Assembly (NCBI GenBank): GCA_002708715.1
Contig: PAPB01000035.1
Coordinates: 86,285 to 130,226, forward strand
DNA length: 43,942 nt
Source of the DNA: Fidelibacterota bacterium
GTDB taxonomy: Bacteria; Fidelibacterota; Marinisomatia; Marinisomatales; UBA1611
Direction: 5' to 3'
Shown here: one piece after another, positions 27,429 to 35,018 of the stretch
Layout: every line of letters begins with the position of its first letter
Position numbering within the stretch: the first letter of the stretch is position 1
Program-made: the position numbers and the translations under genes
The notes under the pieces: model-generated
Told to the model about the DNA's origin: nothing
What the model saw: the letters and a program-made list of their open reading frames with translations, nothing else
Databases searched by the model: none

Positions 27429-28595
27429 TTGAATCGGTATTTAGCAATGATAATTATGGTAGTATTATTGATTTCATGTGGATCCTTATTCAAGACAGAA
27501 TCGTCTGATAAAGCAAATTTTGAAATTTTTATTGAACACGATATTGTAAGAATTACTGATAGTGCTTTAATTAATATATCTTGGGAATCGATGTCTGTAG
27601 AAAATTTTTCTCATTTTAGAATAGAAAGAAAAGCTACATTGGATAATAATTGGATTTTTGTCAAAGATATTGAAAATCCCATTTCAACAAATTATAGTGA
27701 TTATATATATGATGATGAAGATATAGATTATAGAGTAGGAATAATGGATCTGGATTATAATGTGCTTTGGAGCGAAGGTTCTGTATTAATTCCAAAAACT
27801 ACAACACTTTTTATTCCAGATGAATCAATGAGCCCTCAAGCAGCTTTTGGATCTCCGTTAATAGACGATTATGATACAATTATTGTAGAGTCTGGTTTTT
27901 ATGATGATGGATTATCTATGATCGGCAAAACAGTATATGTTACATCTAGTTTTGATAATGATAGTGTTGGTTTTGCTTCAAGGGTTATTATTAATAGAGG
28001 CATACTTGATGGGTTTATAATTCAGAATCATCAGGCTATTCAAAATGGTGGCGGTCTTTATATTTCTGGAAGTGGTAAAGTCAAGAATTGTTTAATAGTA
28101 AATAATGAATCAGAAAGGAATGGTGGAGGTGTATATTTACGAGAAGGGGGTTCATTATTTAATTGTATACTATTTAATAACCAATCTCAATATGGAAGTG
28201 CAAATCTATATATAGAAAATTCAAATGGAGAAATAATAAATAATACTTTTGTATTATTAGGTGATATTCCTTTTGATGATAATGTAACTGTAATGGAAGT
28301 AGAAGAAGGTTTTTTATTTTTAAATAATATTATTTTTGGAGGACAAAACTTTGTCACTGATTCATCAAGTCTTCAATTCGCTACAATAGATTATTCACGA
28401 TTAGATTATATATCAGCATGCGGGGATAGCACTATTTCAAGTAACCCAAATTTTGTTAATGCAGAGTTTGGTGATTTTGAACTAATGCCTCATTCCCCTT
28501 GTTTGAATTCTGGCCATCCTGATTTTAAATACAATAATCTTGATGGAAGTCGAAATACTATGGGGGCATATGGTGGACCAGGGGCTTTAGAATAG
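27429..28595 (+). CDS. Beta-helix surface lipoprotein, receptor partner
   Basis: Lipoprotein with leader ending 'LISC' (Cys17), a fibronectin-like beta domain (about 35-130), then a right-handed beta-helix region (about 170-340). The helix has repeated 'NGGGLYIS', 'NGGGVYLR' and 'NNTF' rungs, and the protein ends with 'GSRNTMGAYGGPG', typical of choice-of-anchor/beta-helix proteins of FCB bacteria. The start is TTG at 27429 with GGAGAG just upstream. It lies 8 bases after the TonB receptor, so the two are very probably one operon, and it may act as a substrate-capturing surface partner, as SusD does for SusC; it is not SusD-like in sequence. The ligand is unknown. Confidence 0.75.
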   Translation: MNRYLAMIIMVVLLISCGSLFKTESSDKANFEIFIEHDIVRITDSALINISWESMSVENFSHFRIERKATLDNNWIFVKDIENPISTNYSDYIYDDEDIDYRVGIMDLDYNVLWSEGSVLIPKTTTLFIPDESMSPQAAFGSPLIDDYDTIIVESGFYDDGLSMIGKTVYVTSSFDNDSVGFASRVIINRGILDGFIIQNHQAIQNGGGLYISGSGKVKNCLIVNNESERNGGGVYLREGGSLFNCILFNNQSQYGSANLYIENSNGEIINNTFVLLGDIPFDDNVTVMEVEEGFLFLNNIIFGGQNFVTDSSSLQFATIDYSRLDYISACGDSTISSNPNFVNAEFGDFELMPHSPCLNSGHPDFKYNNLDGSRNTMGAYGGPGALE

Positions 28596-28612
28596 TGCTA
28601 AGATAATTATTT

Positions 28613-28780
28613 TTATTTATTACTTTCTTCATTTTCTTGAAAAACTCTAGCTAAGTCAAGTATTGCAATAAAAAATAATATTGTGGCAAGGTCATCATAA
28701 CCAAAATATTGAAAGATAATGTAAATCGCTATAAACCAAAAGAATCTGTACTTGGAGACACTAGATAATAATTGAATCAT
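28613..28780 (-). CDS. Small hydrophobic membrane protein, 55 aa
   Basis: ATG at 28780 to TAA at 28613-28615 encodes 55 residues with two hydrophobic stretches ('FFWFIAIYIIFQYF' and 'ATILFFIAILDL') and a charged tail ('ARVFQENEESNK'). It starts 12 bases after the stop of another tiny membrane ORF on the same strand. The composition, a membrane hairpin with a polar end, looks protein-like rather than random. No family is recognised. Unknown function. Confidence 0.45.
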   Translation of the reverse strand: MIQLLSSVSKYRFFWFIAIYIIFQYFGYDDLATILFFIAILDLARVFQENEESNK

Positions 28781-28792
28781 GTTCAAATATAG

Positions 28793-28954
28793 TTATTTAT
28801 TAGATTGACTTCTTATGCTGAATCCAATCGTGAAAATGAATATTAATAATACTACACTCCAACCATTTGATCCGCTAATCCACCATTTTATAGTGATCCA
28901 ACTGAAACACATAAAAAATATAATATTTGGTAAATGTTTTCTAAACCAAATCAT
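28793..28954 (-). CDS. Small membrane protein, 53 aa
   Basis: Starting at the internal ATG at 28954 gives 53 residues with one or two membrane segments ('NIIFFMCFSWITIKWW' and 'SVVLLIFIFTIGFSI') and a basic N-terminus ('MIWFRKHLP'). A longer form from 29020 would overlap the upstream metallopeptidase gene by 46 bases, so I prefer the shorter start, which avoids any overlap. It lies between that gene and a second small membrane ORF. No family is recognised. Confidence 0.4.
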   Translation of the reverse strand: MIWFRKHLPNIIFFMCFSWITIKWWISGSNGWSVVLLIFIFTIGFSIRSQSNK

Positions 28955-28974
28955 AATAAAATTTGCAAATTTTA

Positions 28975-30027
28975 TTAATTTTCTATAATAATTGAGCCTA
29001 TACCGTTTGTAGCTTCCCAAAAATTATAAAGATTACTACCATCATCCCCTTTATGGGAGAACCATTCAGCTGTAGCATCTGCTTTATTCCATTCATCATC
29101 TGATAATGGTGTATCAGTTATAATAATAACTAATAACTTAAATTCTTTTTGTGAATTATCAATTGAAGGTATTCTGGATCCTAAAGAATCTTCCAGAGAT
29201 GAATGTGTGTAGGTAGTCCTTGCAGCAGTAAAAGTAAGATCATAAGTAGATTCATCAATTGCTAAAGATGTTATGTCTGTAAACATATCAAAGGGTGATA
29301 CTGAAGTAATTGGCAGCATACCCATTAGGTATAATTCTAATTCATTATATGGTACTCCATTACCACCGTTAGCGAATGCTCCAAAATAGTCAACTGTGTA
29401 CGAACTATTACCATTTTCGATTAATGAACTTTGATTAAATCCACCTAACTGACCAGGACTACTTCCACCAGTGAATCCCCAATGACCCCAATATGGATAG
29501 GAAGTTACATTCATCCCAAGTTCATTTACATTGTGAGTAGGGAGAGCATAGTTTGCCCATTGATGAGCTAACTCATGTAGAGCTGGACCAGTTTGTAAAA
29601 ATTCCAATCCAGTCAATTGCATTACTGCTTTTAATTTACCAGAAGAACCATAGTCAGGAGAATAATCATATTCATTCATTCCAATACCTTGAACATTATT
29701 AGAAACTCCAATTAACTTACCATAATAGTATAAATTCTCAGGTATTGATTCTTCGTTAAGTACAAAGAAAATAAAATCATATTTATCTTCAAATCTTTCA
29801 TAAACATCTTGTACAAGTGGCACTCTTATGGAGGGATCAGAAAATCCGTCTTCATTTATCCAAATATCATATTCACTCTCTGTCATAAGTAATGATGAAA
29901 CTCTATTATTAGAATGCAAAACAAACTCATGTAAAGTATTATAATCATTATCAGATACTTTATTATCATCGCAAGCTATCCAGATAAGCAATGGAATAAT
30001 GATTGATAAGTGAAGCAATCCTTTCAT
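28975..30027 (-). CDS. HExxH metallopeptidase-like lipoprotein
   Basis: Lipoprotein (350 residues from the chosen start) with leader ending 'IWIAC', then a domain with 'LHELAHQW'. Numbering from the ATG at 30048, zinc ligands are H158 and H162 with E159. The following 'YWGHWGF', 'GGSSPGQLGGF' and 'LELYLMGML' stretches resemble a group of uncharacterised exported proteins in FCB bacteria. I chose the ATG at 30027, which gives a leader starting 'MKGLLHLS'; the ATG at 30048 adds seven residues. The last zinc ligand is not obvious. Peptidase activity is inferred from the motif alone. Confidence 0.68.
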   Translation of the reverse strand: MKGLLHLSIIIPLLIWIACDDNKVSDNDYNTLHEFVLHSNNRVSSLLMTESEYDIWINEDGFSDPSIRVPLVQDVYERFEDKYDFIFFVLNEESIPENLYYYGKLIGVSNNVQGIGMNEYDYSPDYGSSGKLKAVMQLTGLEFLQTGPALHELAHQWANYALPTHNVNELGMNVTSYPYWGHWGFTGGSSPGQLGGFNQSSLIENGNSSYTVDYFGAFANGGNGVPYNELELYLMGMLPITSVSPFDMFTDITSLAIDESTYDLTFTAARTTYTHSSLEDSLGSRIPSIDNSQKEFKLLVIIITDTPLSDDEWNKADATAEWFSHKGDDGSNLYNFWEATNGIGSIIIEN

Positions 30028-30128
30028 AAAAGAAATATTACACTGCATTAGTCCATAATGACTACAAAAAAAATGATTTTTGCAATTAGCAAAAATTAAT
30101 CATGAATGCATTTTGTAATAGAATATTA

Positions 30129-30623
30129 TTATCCTTTAAGCTTAACAGATTTAAGTGCTTTTTTGTATTTGGGAGATATTAATGCTAAAACATGATTATA
30201 TACAGCGCCGCCAACAGCACCCATAGAAATTATTAATGCAACTGTTGTTGGTGAGCTATCAGAACGACCAAACATAGGACCAAACAAAGGAATTATAGTA
30301 GTTGCACAGCTTGACAATAACATCCCTGTTCTTAGATGACCTTTGTTCTTACTCTCTAGATAATTTGGTATTACAGCACTATTAATAAAACTCGGACCTA
30401 GAAATAATGCAATAGCTTCTAAACCATTTACATCCTGGCCAGCAATTCCTTCGATTAAAAACATAGAGGCACCTGTCGCGAAACCTATACTAGCACCAGC
30501 TAAAGTAATACTGTTACTATTATACTGAGAAGAATCAATTATTGTAGAAGGATTGGTTAGAGTTTGTGTTTGGACAAAAGTAAAAAGAAAAAAAGTTAAA
30601 ACTATGTATTGTATACACCTCAT
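30129..30623 (-). CDS. Exported glycine-rich membrane protein, unknown
   Basis: 164 residues with a signal peptide (about 1-18, ending 'FVQTQ') and three or four hydrophobic, small-residue-rich segments ('ITLAGASIGFATGASMFLIEG', 'AIALFLGPSFINSAVIP', 'VALIISMGAVGGAVYN'). The basic tail is 'KYKKALKSVKLKG'. The Gly/Ala pattern suggests packed membrane helices. No family is recognised. It is on the same strand as the HExxH lipoprotein downstream, about 100 bases away. Function unknown. Confidence 0.55.
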   Translation of the reverse strand: MRCIQYIVLTFFLFTFVQTQTLTNPSTIIDSSQYNSNSITLAGASIGFATGASMFLIEGIAGQDVNGLEAIALFLGPSFINSAVIPNYLESKNKGHLRTGMLLSSCATTIIPLFGPMFGRSDSSPTTVALIISMGAVGGAVYNHVLALISPKYKKALKSVKLKG

Positions 30624-30810
30624 AGATGAACTTACAAATCATTTGATAAAATATCTTGATAAAAATAGAGCTAGTTTTTCTATTTGGAGGTCTTTAAAAA
30701 CAAGCTCTTGATTGGACTTTTTCTTTGACTTAATTTTTCTTGCGCATTGCAGACAATTGCAATCTCAACTAAACAACTTATTTAATCCAAGCAAAAATAG
30801 GAATTTAACT

Positions 30811-31290
30811 ATGGCGACTTTGATTTTGCGTGATACACACCTCGCATTAGAAGAAAAAATGAAATCTCTTGATAAATTAAAAAAAGAGACCGCAATAAAG
30901 ATTAGAGAGGCAGCTAGTCATGGGGATTTAAAGGAAAATGGAGAATACCATGCTGCAAGAGAGGAGCAGAGTTTAATAGTGCGTAAGACACAATTGCTTC
31001 AGACTCATTCACCATTTCAGATTATTGAGATTGGCGAAATTGAAACTGATACGGTAGGTTTTGGTAATAAAGTTACAATTCTTGAAGAAGGTACGGGCCA
31101 GTCGAAAGACTACTATCTTTTAGGTCCGATTGAATTTGAGTTAGATCTTTATCCTTTAGTAGTAACTATACATTCTCCTTTTGGCCAAGCCATAGTTGGA
31201 AAAAAGGTTAATGATGATTTTACACTTGATATTCGAGGCGAAGAGACAAAATTCACAATTACTGCAATTAAAAAGGTTGATGAAAAATAA
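30811..31290 (+). CDS. greA: Transcription elongation factor GreA
   Basis: Cytoplasmic factor that rescues backtracked RNA polymerase by stimulating transcript cleavage. The N-terminal coiled coil carries 'AASHGDLKENGEYHAAREEQ', with the acidic tip (D and E) used for cleavage, and the C-terminal FKBP-like domain ends with 'SPFGQAIVGKKVNDDF'. I start at the ATG at 30811, preceded by AGGA at 30799-30802 with 8-base spacing. This gives 159 residues, the standard GreA length. An ATG 33 codons upstream exists but encodes an unrelated sequence. It stands alone on the plus strand. Confidence 0.95.
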   Translation: MATLILRDTHLALEEKMKSLDKLKKETAIKIREAASHGDLKENGEYHAAREEQSLIVRKTQLLQTHSPFQIIEIGEIETDTVGFGNKVTILEEGTGQSKDYYLLGPIEFELDLYPLVVTIHSPFGQAIVGKKVNDDFTLDIRGEETKFTITAIKKVDEK

Positions 31291-31453
31291 AAGTGCCTTT
31301 GTATTGAATTTATTGAGGCTAGATAATCTTATATAGTTTTATTATAAATCTTTATTAAATGCAGTGTGTAATATCAGAAAATTTTTCTATGAAAATTTAA
31401 CTATTGCTAAAAAAATTATTTTAAGACTTCTTTAATAATGAAAAAACTCATAA

Positions 31454-31621
31454 TTATTTTTTTAATTTAGCAAAATAGTAAATTATAACATTTAAACCAA
31501 AAAAAATAAACAAACCATATGGAGGTAAAAGGCTATCTGATTTATTGATATAATTATCATAGATAACAAATAATATGAATAATATGCCAAATACTATTCT
31601 AAATTTTTCAATATTCTTCAT
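31454..31621 (-). CDS. Small hydrophobic membrane protein, 55 aa
   Basis: ATG at 31621 to TAA at 31454-31456 encodes 55 residues. A basic start ('MKNIEKFRIV') leads into a membrane segment ('FGILFILFVIYDNYI'), a short polar loop with 'LLPPYG', a second segment ('LFIFFGLNVIIYYF') and a lysine-rich tail ('AKLKK'). This positive-inside hairpin looks like a genuine two-helix membrane protein. It lies downstream of the amidase gene on the same strand. No family is recognised. Confidence 0.5.
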   Translation of the reverse strand: MKNIEKFRIVFGILFILFVIYDNYINKSDSLLPPYGLFIFFGLNVIIYYFAKLKK

Positions 31622-31681
31622 ATAATATTAATTATCTTTATATTCTTTAAATATTTCAATTTATTTATGCTCTATAAAGAT

Positions 31682-31702
31682 AAAACTATGAATGTGGGTT
31701 TT
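31682..31702 (-). terminator. Terminator-like palindrome after amidase gene
   Basis: On the minus strand AAAAC and GTTTT can form a 5-bp stem around the loop 'CCACATTCATA', 21 bases beyond the amidase stop. The T-tract is short (four Ts). The central CAC-ATTC part is shared with the other palindromes of the family at 37232-37257 and 43903-43918. Confidence 0.4.
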
Positions 31703-31722
31703 TACAAAAAATCAATGTATAG

Positions 31723-33285
31723 CTAATCATTAATAAGAAACTTAGGTTTTCTTCTATGTTTTGTACCTTGTTCAAATGCATAAGCTAATTCAATTAAAAT
31801 AGGTTCAGTCCATGCTTTTCCAAAAAATGAAAGACCAACAGGCAACTCTCTAACAAATCCCATTGGTACATTAATATTAGGATAGCCAGATAAAGCGGCA
31901 TAAACAGAAGTAGATAAATGATAATTATCACCATTAATTAAATCTGTCTTCCATGCTGGACTTCCAGTTGGTGATATAATCGCATCTAGATTAAACTGAT
32001 CCATAATTAAATCAATACCTTTAATTCGATAAGCTTTGAGCATGTTTGATAGAGCATCTTTATATAGTTTATCTTTTAAATTTCCTTTTGATTGAGCATT
32101 TTCCATAAGTGCAAGATTAAAGTATTCCATCTCAATACTATCATTATAAGTTGCATTAATGATATCTTGTAAATTTGATACAGGTCTTTTTTCACCTAAG
32201 TTATCTAAATATTTCTTTAACCCATCTTTGAATTCATATGCTAAAATTATTTCAGAATTTTCGTAAGGTGTTCCATCAACAATTTTATCTAATTCAATGA
32301 TTTGTGCACCTTGATTTTTCATGAAACGAATCGATCTATGCATTAAGCTGTCAACTTGAAAGTTTTTACCTTCTTCAGATTTTAAATAGCCAAGTCTTTT
32401 GTCTTTTAAACCGTTAGGATTTAAAAATTTAGTGTAATCAGAAAATGATTTACCGCTACTATTTAATGTTTTATTATCACTACTGTCAACACCAGTAATT
32501 GATCCTAAAAGAATAGTAGCATCTTTTACAGTTCTTGCCATAGGCCCAGCTGTATCCTGGGTATAGCTTATTGGAACAATACCAGACCTGCTCCAAAGCC
32601 CTACAGTAGGTTTAATTCCAACAATCCCATTTGCATTTGATGGGCACATGATTGACCCCCATGTTTCTGTACCAATAGAGACAGCACATAGATTAGAAGA
32701 TACTGCAACAGCTGACCCTGAACTTGAGCCACAAGGATTTCTATCAAGAACATAAGGGTTTTTAGTTTGCCCAAGAATACCACTCCAACCACTAGATGAA
32801 AATGAAGCTCTATAGTTTGCCCATTCACTTAAATTAGCTTTACCAAGGATTATTGCTCCTTCTAGTCTTAATTTTTTTGCAATCCAGCTATCTTTGATAG
32901 GGTAAGAATTTTTAAGAACCCTTGATCCAGCTGTTGTTGGCATTTTATCCTTTGTATCAATATTATCTTTTAAAATAATTGGAATACCGTATAAAGGGCT
33001 TATGTTTTTTTTTGATTGGAGTTTTCTATCAAGATATTCAGCGATATTAAGTGCATCTGGATTTACTGTAATGATTGAATTAAGCTTTGGTCCAGATTTA
33101 TCTAGATTATCAATATTGGTTAAATAATGATTAACAACTTCTTTTATTGTAAATGTCCCATCAATATAACCTGACTGTAACATTTCAATTGAATATTCAT
33201 CTAGGTTGAACGATTTAGTTTTAGTTTTATTTAAACAACCTGAAAAAAATAAGACTAAAATTAAAAATGAATTTTTTTTCATCAA
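31723..33285 (-). CDS. Amidase-signature family lipoprotein
   Basis: Hydrolase of the amidase signature (AS) family, anchored by a lipobox (FFSGC, Cys17). The Ser-cisSer-Lys triad is visible: K106 in 'IPIILKDN', cis-Ser S187 in 'NPCGSSSGSA', and nucleophile S211 in 'GTETWGSIMCPS'. The residue before the Gly is Trp (W209), where Asp or Gly is usual. 'GIVGIKPTVGLWSRSGI' and 'TQDTAGPMARTV' follow as expected. The 520-residue length fits the family. Members cleave peptide amides and many small amides, so the substrate cannot be named. A terminator-like palindrome lies shortly after the stop. Confidence 0.88.
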   Translation of the reverse strand: MMKKNSFLILVLFFSGCLNKTKTKSFNLDEYSIEMLQSGYIDGTFTIKEVVNHYLTNIDNLDKSGPKLNSIITVNPDALNIAEYLDRKLQSKKNISPLYGIPIILKDNIDTKDKMPTTAGSRVLKNSYPIKDSWIAKKLRLEGAIILGKANLSEWANYRASFSSSGWSGILGQTKNPYVLDRNPCGSSSGSAVAVSSNLCAVSIGTETWGSIMCPSNANGIVGIKPTVGLWSRSGIVPISYTQDTAGPMARTVKDATILLGSITGVDSSDNKTLNSSGKSFSDYTKFLNPNGLKDKRLGYLKSEEGKNFQVDSLMHRSIRFMKNQGAQIIELDKIVDGTPYENSEIILAYEFKDGLKKYLDNLGEKRPVSNLQDIINATYNDSIEMEYFNLALMENAQSKGNLKDKLYKDALSNMLKAYRIKGIDLIMDQFNLDAIISPTGSPAWKTDLINGDNYHLSTSVYAALSGYPNINVPMGFVRELPVGLSFFGKAWTEPILIELAYAFEQGTKHRRKPKFLIND

Positions 33286-33367
33286 TAAATCTAATCATTA
33301 TACTTGAAACATAAAACTTAACTAAAAAGTGGGGAATTGGTATATTTTTATGTTTTACAAAAAATAA

Positions 33368-34654
33368 TTATATCGAATATACTTTTGTTTTATTATCTCT
33401 GCCTTTAAGATTGATATCACCTTGATATTTTGCCTTATCATATAAAGCTTTAGTAAGTGAAGTATAGATCTCATGTGAAAAAAGTATATTTGTTGAAAAC
33501 TCTTTATTTCTTTGCTCTAATCTGGAAGCTACATTAACAGTGTCACCTATAGTACTATATTGTAACATTCTATCACTGCCTATATTTCCTGCAATTACAC
33601 TACCAGTATGAATACCTGTGCGAGCTGTAATTCCATCAATTCCATGATTTTTCCAATATCTTGAGAATTCATTAGTATTCCATTTTTGGTTTAATTCATT
33701 TAATTTTTTTCTCATACCTATTGCACATTGCACTGATAATATTTCATGATCTTCTAGTTTTTGGGGTGCACCAAATACGACCATAACAGAGTCACCAATA
33801 TAATTAATAATTTGTCCATTGTGCTTTTCTATTACATCATGCATAGCTGAGAAATATTCATTTAAGAATTTGACAGCAGTTTCAGGCGACATATGTTCAA
33901 TAATTGTTGAATATGACGTAATATCAGTAAAAGAGATCGAGACCCAGATATTATCTCCTTTAAGATCTCCTTTATTATCTAGTATTTTTTCTGTGAGGCT
34001 TTCTCCAAAATATCGTTTTAGTGTTTCTTGCATGAGTTTTCTATTTGCTTCAAGAGTTTTAGTTTGATAAAAATCTCTTCTAAAATCAATCTCTCGATTT
34101 CTTTTATTGGCTATTAGAAATATCGATGGTAAGAACAATAAATAAGGTAGTTGATCTAAGGAAATATTACCTTGCGAAAGCAATAAAATTACGAATGGAA
34201 TTGAAGTACCTATAACAGCTATTAATCCATTGATTAAATGAAATGGAAAGACAATAAGATATAACATTATCATGATAGGTAAAACGCCAGCACCAACAGG
34301 GAATTGTCCATTAGAAAAGTAGTAGGTCCATGCTCCACAATTCATGAATCCAATTGCAGTAATTAAAAAATATTCTTGATGATATTTTCTTTTATTTTCA
34401 TTTGATGAAAAAAGGAATACAAGGAGAAGAATGATTGAAAAGAGATGGTAGGATAAGTAATATATATTTTTTCCTACACCTTGAACAAAGATATCATCTA
34501 TCCTAATTATAAAACCTAAAGGCGTATCAACATATAGAAGTATTTTTATATTTTTCCAAATTTTATTCCAACGATATTTTAGATATTCTTTTTCTAAAGA
34601 TTTATCCTCAAATCGACAGGAAAATTTGTTGATTCTTATATTTTCTAGATTCAT
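33368..34654 (-). CDS. Membrane class III nucleotide cyclase
   Basis: N-terminal membrane part (about 45-180, five or six helices) followed by a class III cyclase domain (about 225-428) that makes a cyclic nucleotide. Metal-binding Asp residues are D244 ('SFTDITSYS') and D288 ('YIGDSVMVVFG'), 44 apart as in adenylate cyclases. Transition-state residues N374 and R378 are in 'DTVNVASRLE'. The two purine-selecting positions are unusual: N284 replaces the Lys of adenylate cyclases (Glu in guanylate cyclases) and S367 sits where Thr or Asp is normal. ATP versus GTP preference is therefore open. The upstream region holds a terminator and a structured element. The signal sensed by the membrane part is unknown. 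Confidence 0.85.
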   Translation of the reverse strand: MNLENIRINKFSCRFEDKSLEKEYLKYRWNKIWKNIKILLYVDTPLGFIIRIDDIFVQGVGKNIYYLSYHLFSIILLLVFLFSSNENKRKYHQEYFLITAIGFMNCGAWTYYFSNGQFPVGAGVLPIMIMLYLIVFPFHLINGLIAVIGTSIPFVILLLSQGNISLDQLPYLLFLPSIFLIANKRNREIDFRRDFYQTKTLEANRKLMQETLKRYFGESLTEKILDNKGDLKGDNIWVSISFTDITSYSTIIEHMSPETAVKFLNEYFSAMHDVIEKHNGQIINYIGDSVMVVFGAPQKLEDHEILSVQCAIGMRKKLNELNQKWNTNEFSRYWKNHGIDGITARTGIHTGSVIAGNIGSDRMLQYSTIGDTVNVASRLEQRNKEFSTNILFSHEIYTSLTKALYDKAKYQGDINLKGRDNKTKVYSI

Positions 34655-34703
34655 TTATTAAATATTGGCTTGGTAAAATAGCATTTAACTATCATCCTAC
34701 AAA

Positions 34704-34728
34704 CAAAAAATCCCAGAAATTTAGGATT
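34704..34728 (-). terminator. Intrinsic terminator upstream of cyclase gene
   Basis: Minus strand: AATCC, a loop of about 10 bases, GGATT, then a run of Ts and TTTGTTTG. It lies 50 bases before the cyclase ATG and could end a short transcript that contains the structured element at 34839-34900, or act as an attenuator for the cyclase. Confidence 0.5.
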
Positions 34729-34838
34729 ATAAAAAGAATCTAATTATGTGATGAGTATCAATGCTTTAGTCTTTTATAATGTTTAATCTTGAATGATGCT
34801 TGGTCTTGCAGTATAGAAGACTTGTGATAAGGTAGAGT

Positions 34839-34900
34839 GGGTCAATCCTCACCTCAAACATCCTTTTTTAGACCTCGGTTGTCTACTCTACCTTTAATCA
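34839..34900 (-). ncRNA. Candidate structured RNA of unknown class
   Basis: On the minus strand this 62-nt segment opens with GGTAGAGT and closes with the exact complement ACTCTACC, giving a perfect 8-bp stem. Inside, AGAC/GTCT can form a small hairpin near the 5' side and GGT/ACC one near the 3' side, so a three-way junction is possible. Directly after it, AAGTCTTCTATACTGCAAGAC gives another 5-bp hairpin. The intergenic region 34655-35016 holds no ORF. I do not recognise it as 6S RNA, SRP RNA, tmRNA, RNase P RNA or a known riboswitch. The strand is inferred from the co-oriented genes and downstream terminator. Confidence 0.35.
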
Positions 34901-34983
34901 TATATTTTAAAAATCATATAAAAAAATAAAAATTAATAATTACTAATGTTGAAATCCCGATACATATCAACTAAAACTTTGAA

Positions 34984-35018
34984 AATGTTATGATAAATGT
35001 TGTAGAAAGGATAACATT
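34984..35018 (-). terminator. Possible hairpin terminator after YHYH gene
   Basis: Minus strand AATGTTAT and ATAACATT form an 8-bp stem around a 19-base loop, beginning inside the stop codon of the YHYH gene and followed by TTTTC. The stem is AT-rich and the T-tract short, so this is weak. Confidence 0.3.

Noticed and set aside
28955-29020. Longer form of the small membrane protein
   Set aside because: It would overlap the metallopeptidase gene by 46 bases; the internal ATG at 28954 avoids this.
30712-30810. N-terminal extension of GreA
   Set aside because: The 33 extra codons do not resemble GreA, whereas the ATG at 30811 has AGGA upstream and gives the standard length.
32601-32828. 75-aa ORF inside the amidase gene
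   Set aside because: A shadow frame of a well-conserved amidase region on the same strand.
34839-34900. 6S RNA, SRP RNA or RNase P RNA
   Set aside because: The signature motifs of these RNAs (for example the SRP GGAAG apical loop or the RNase P GAGGAAAGTC start) are absent on both strands.
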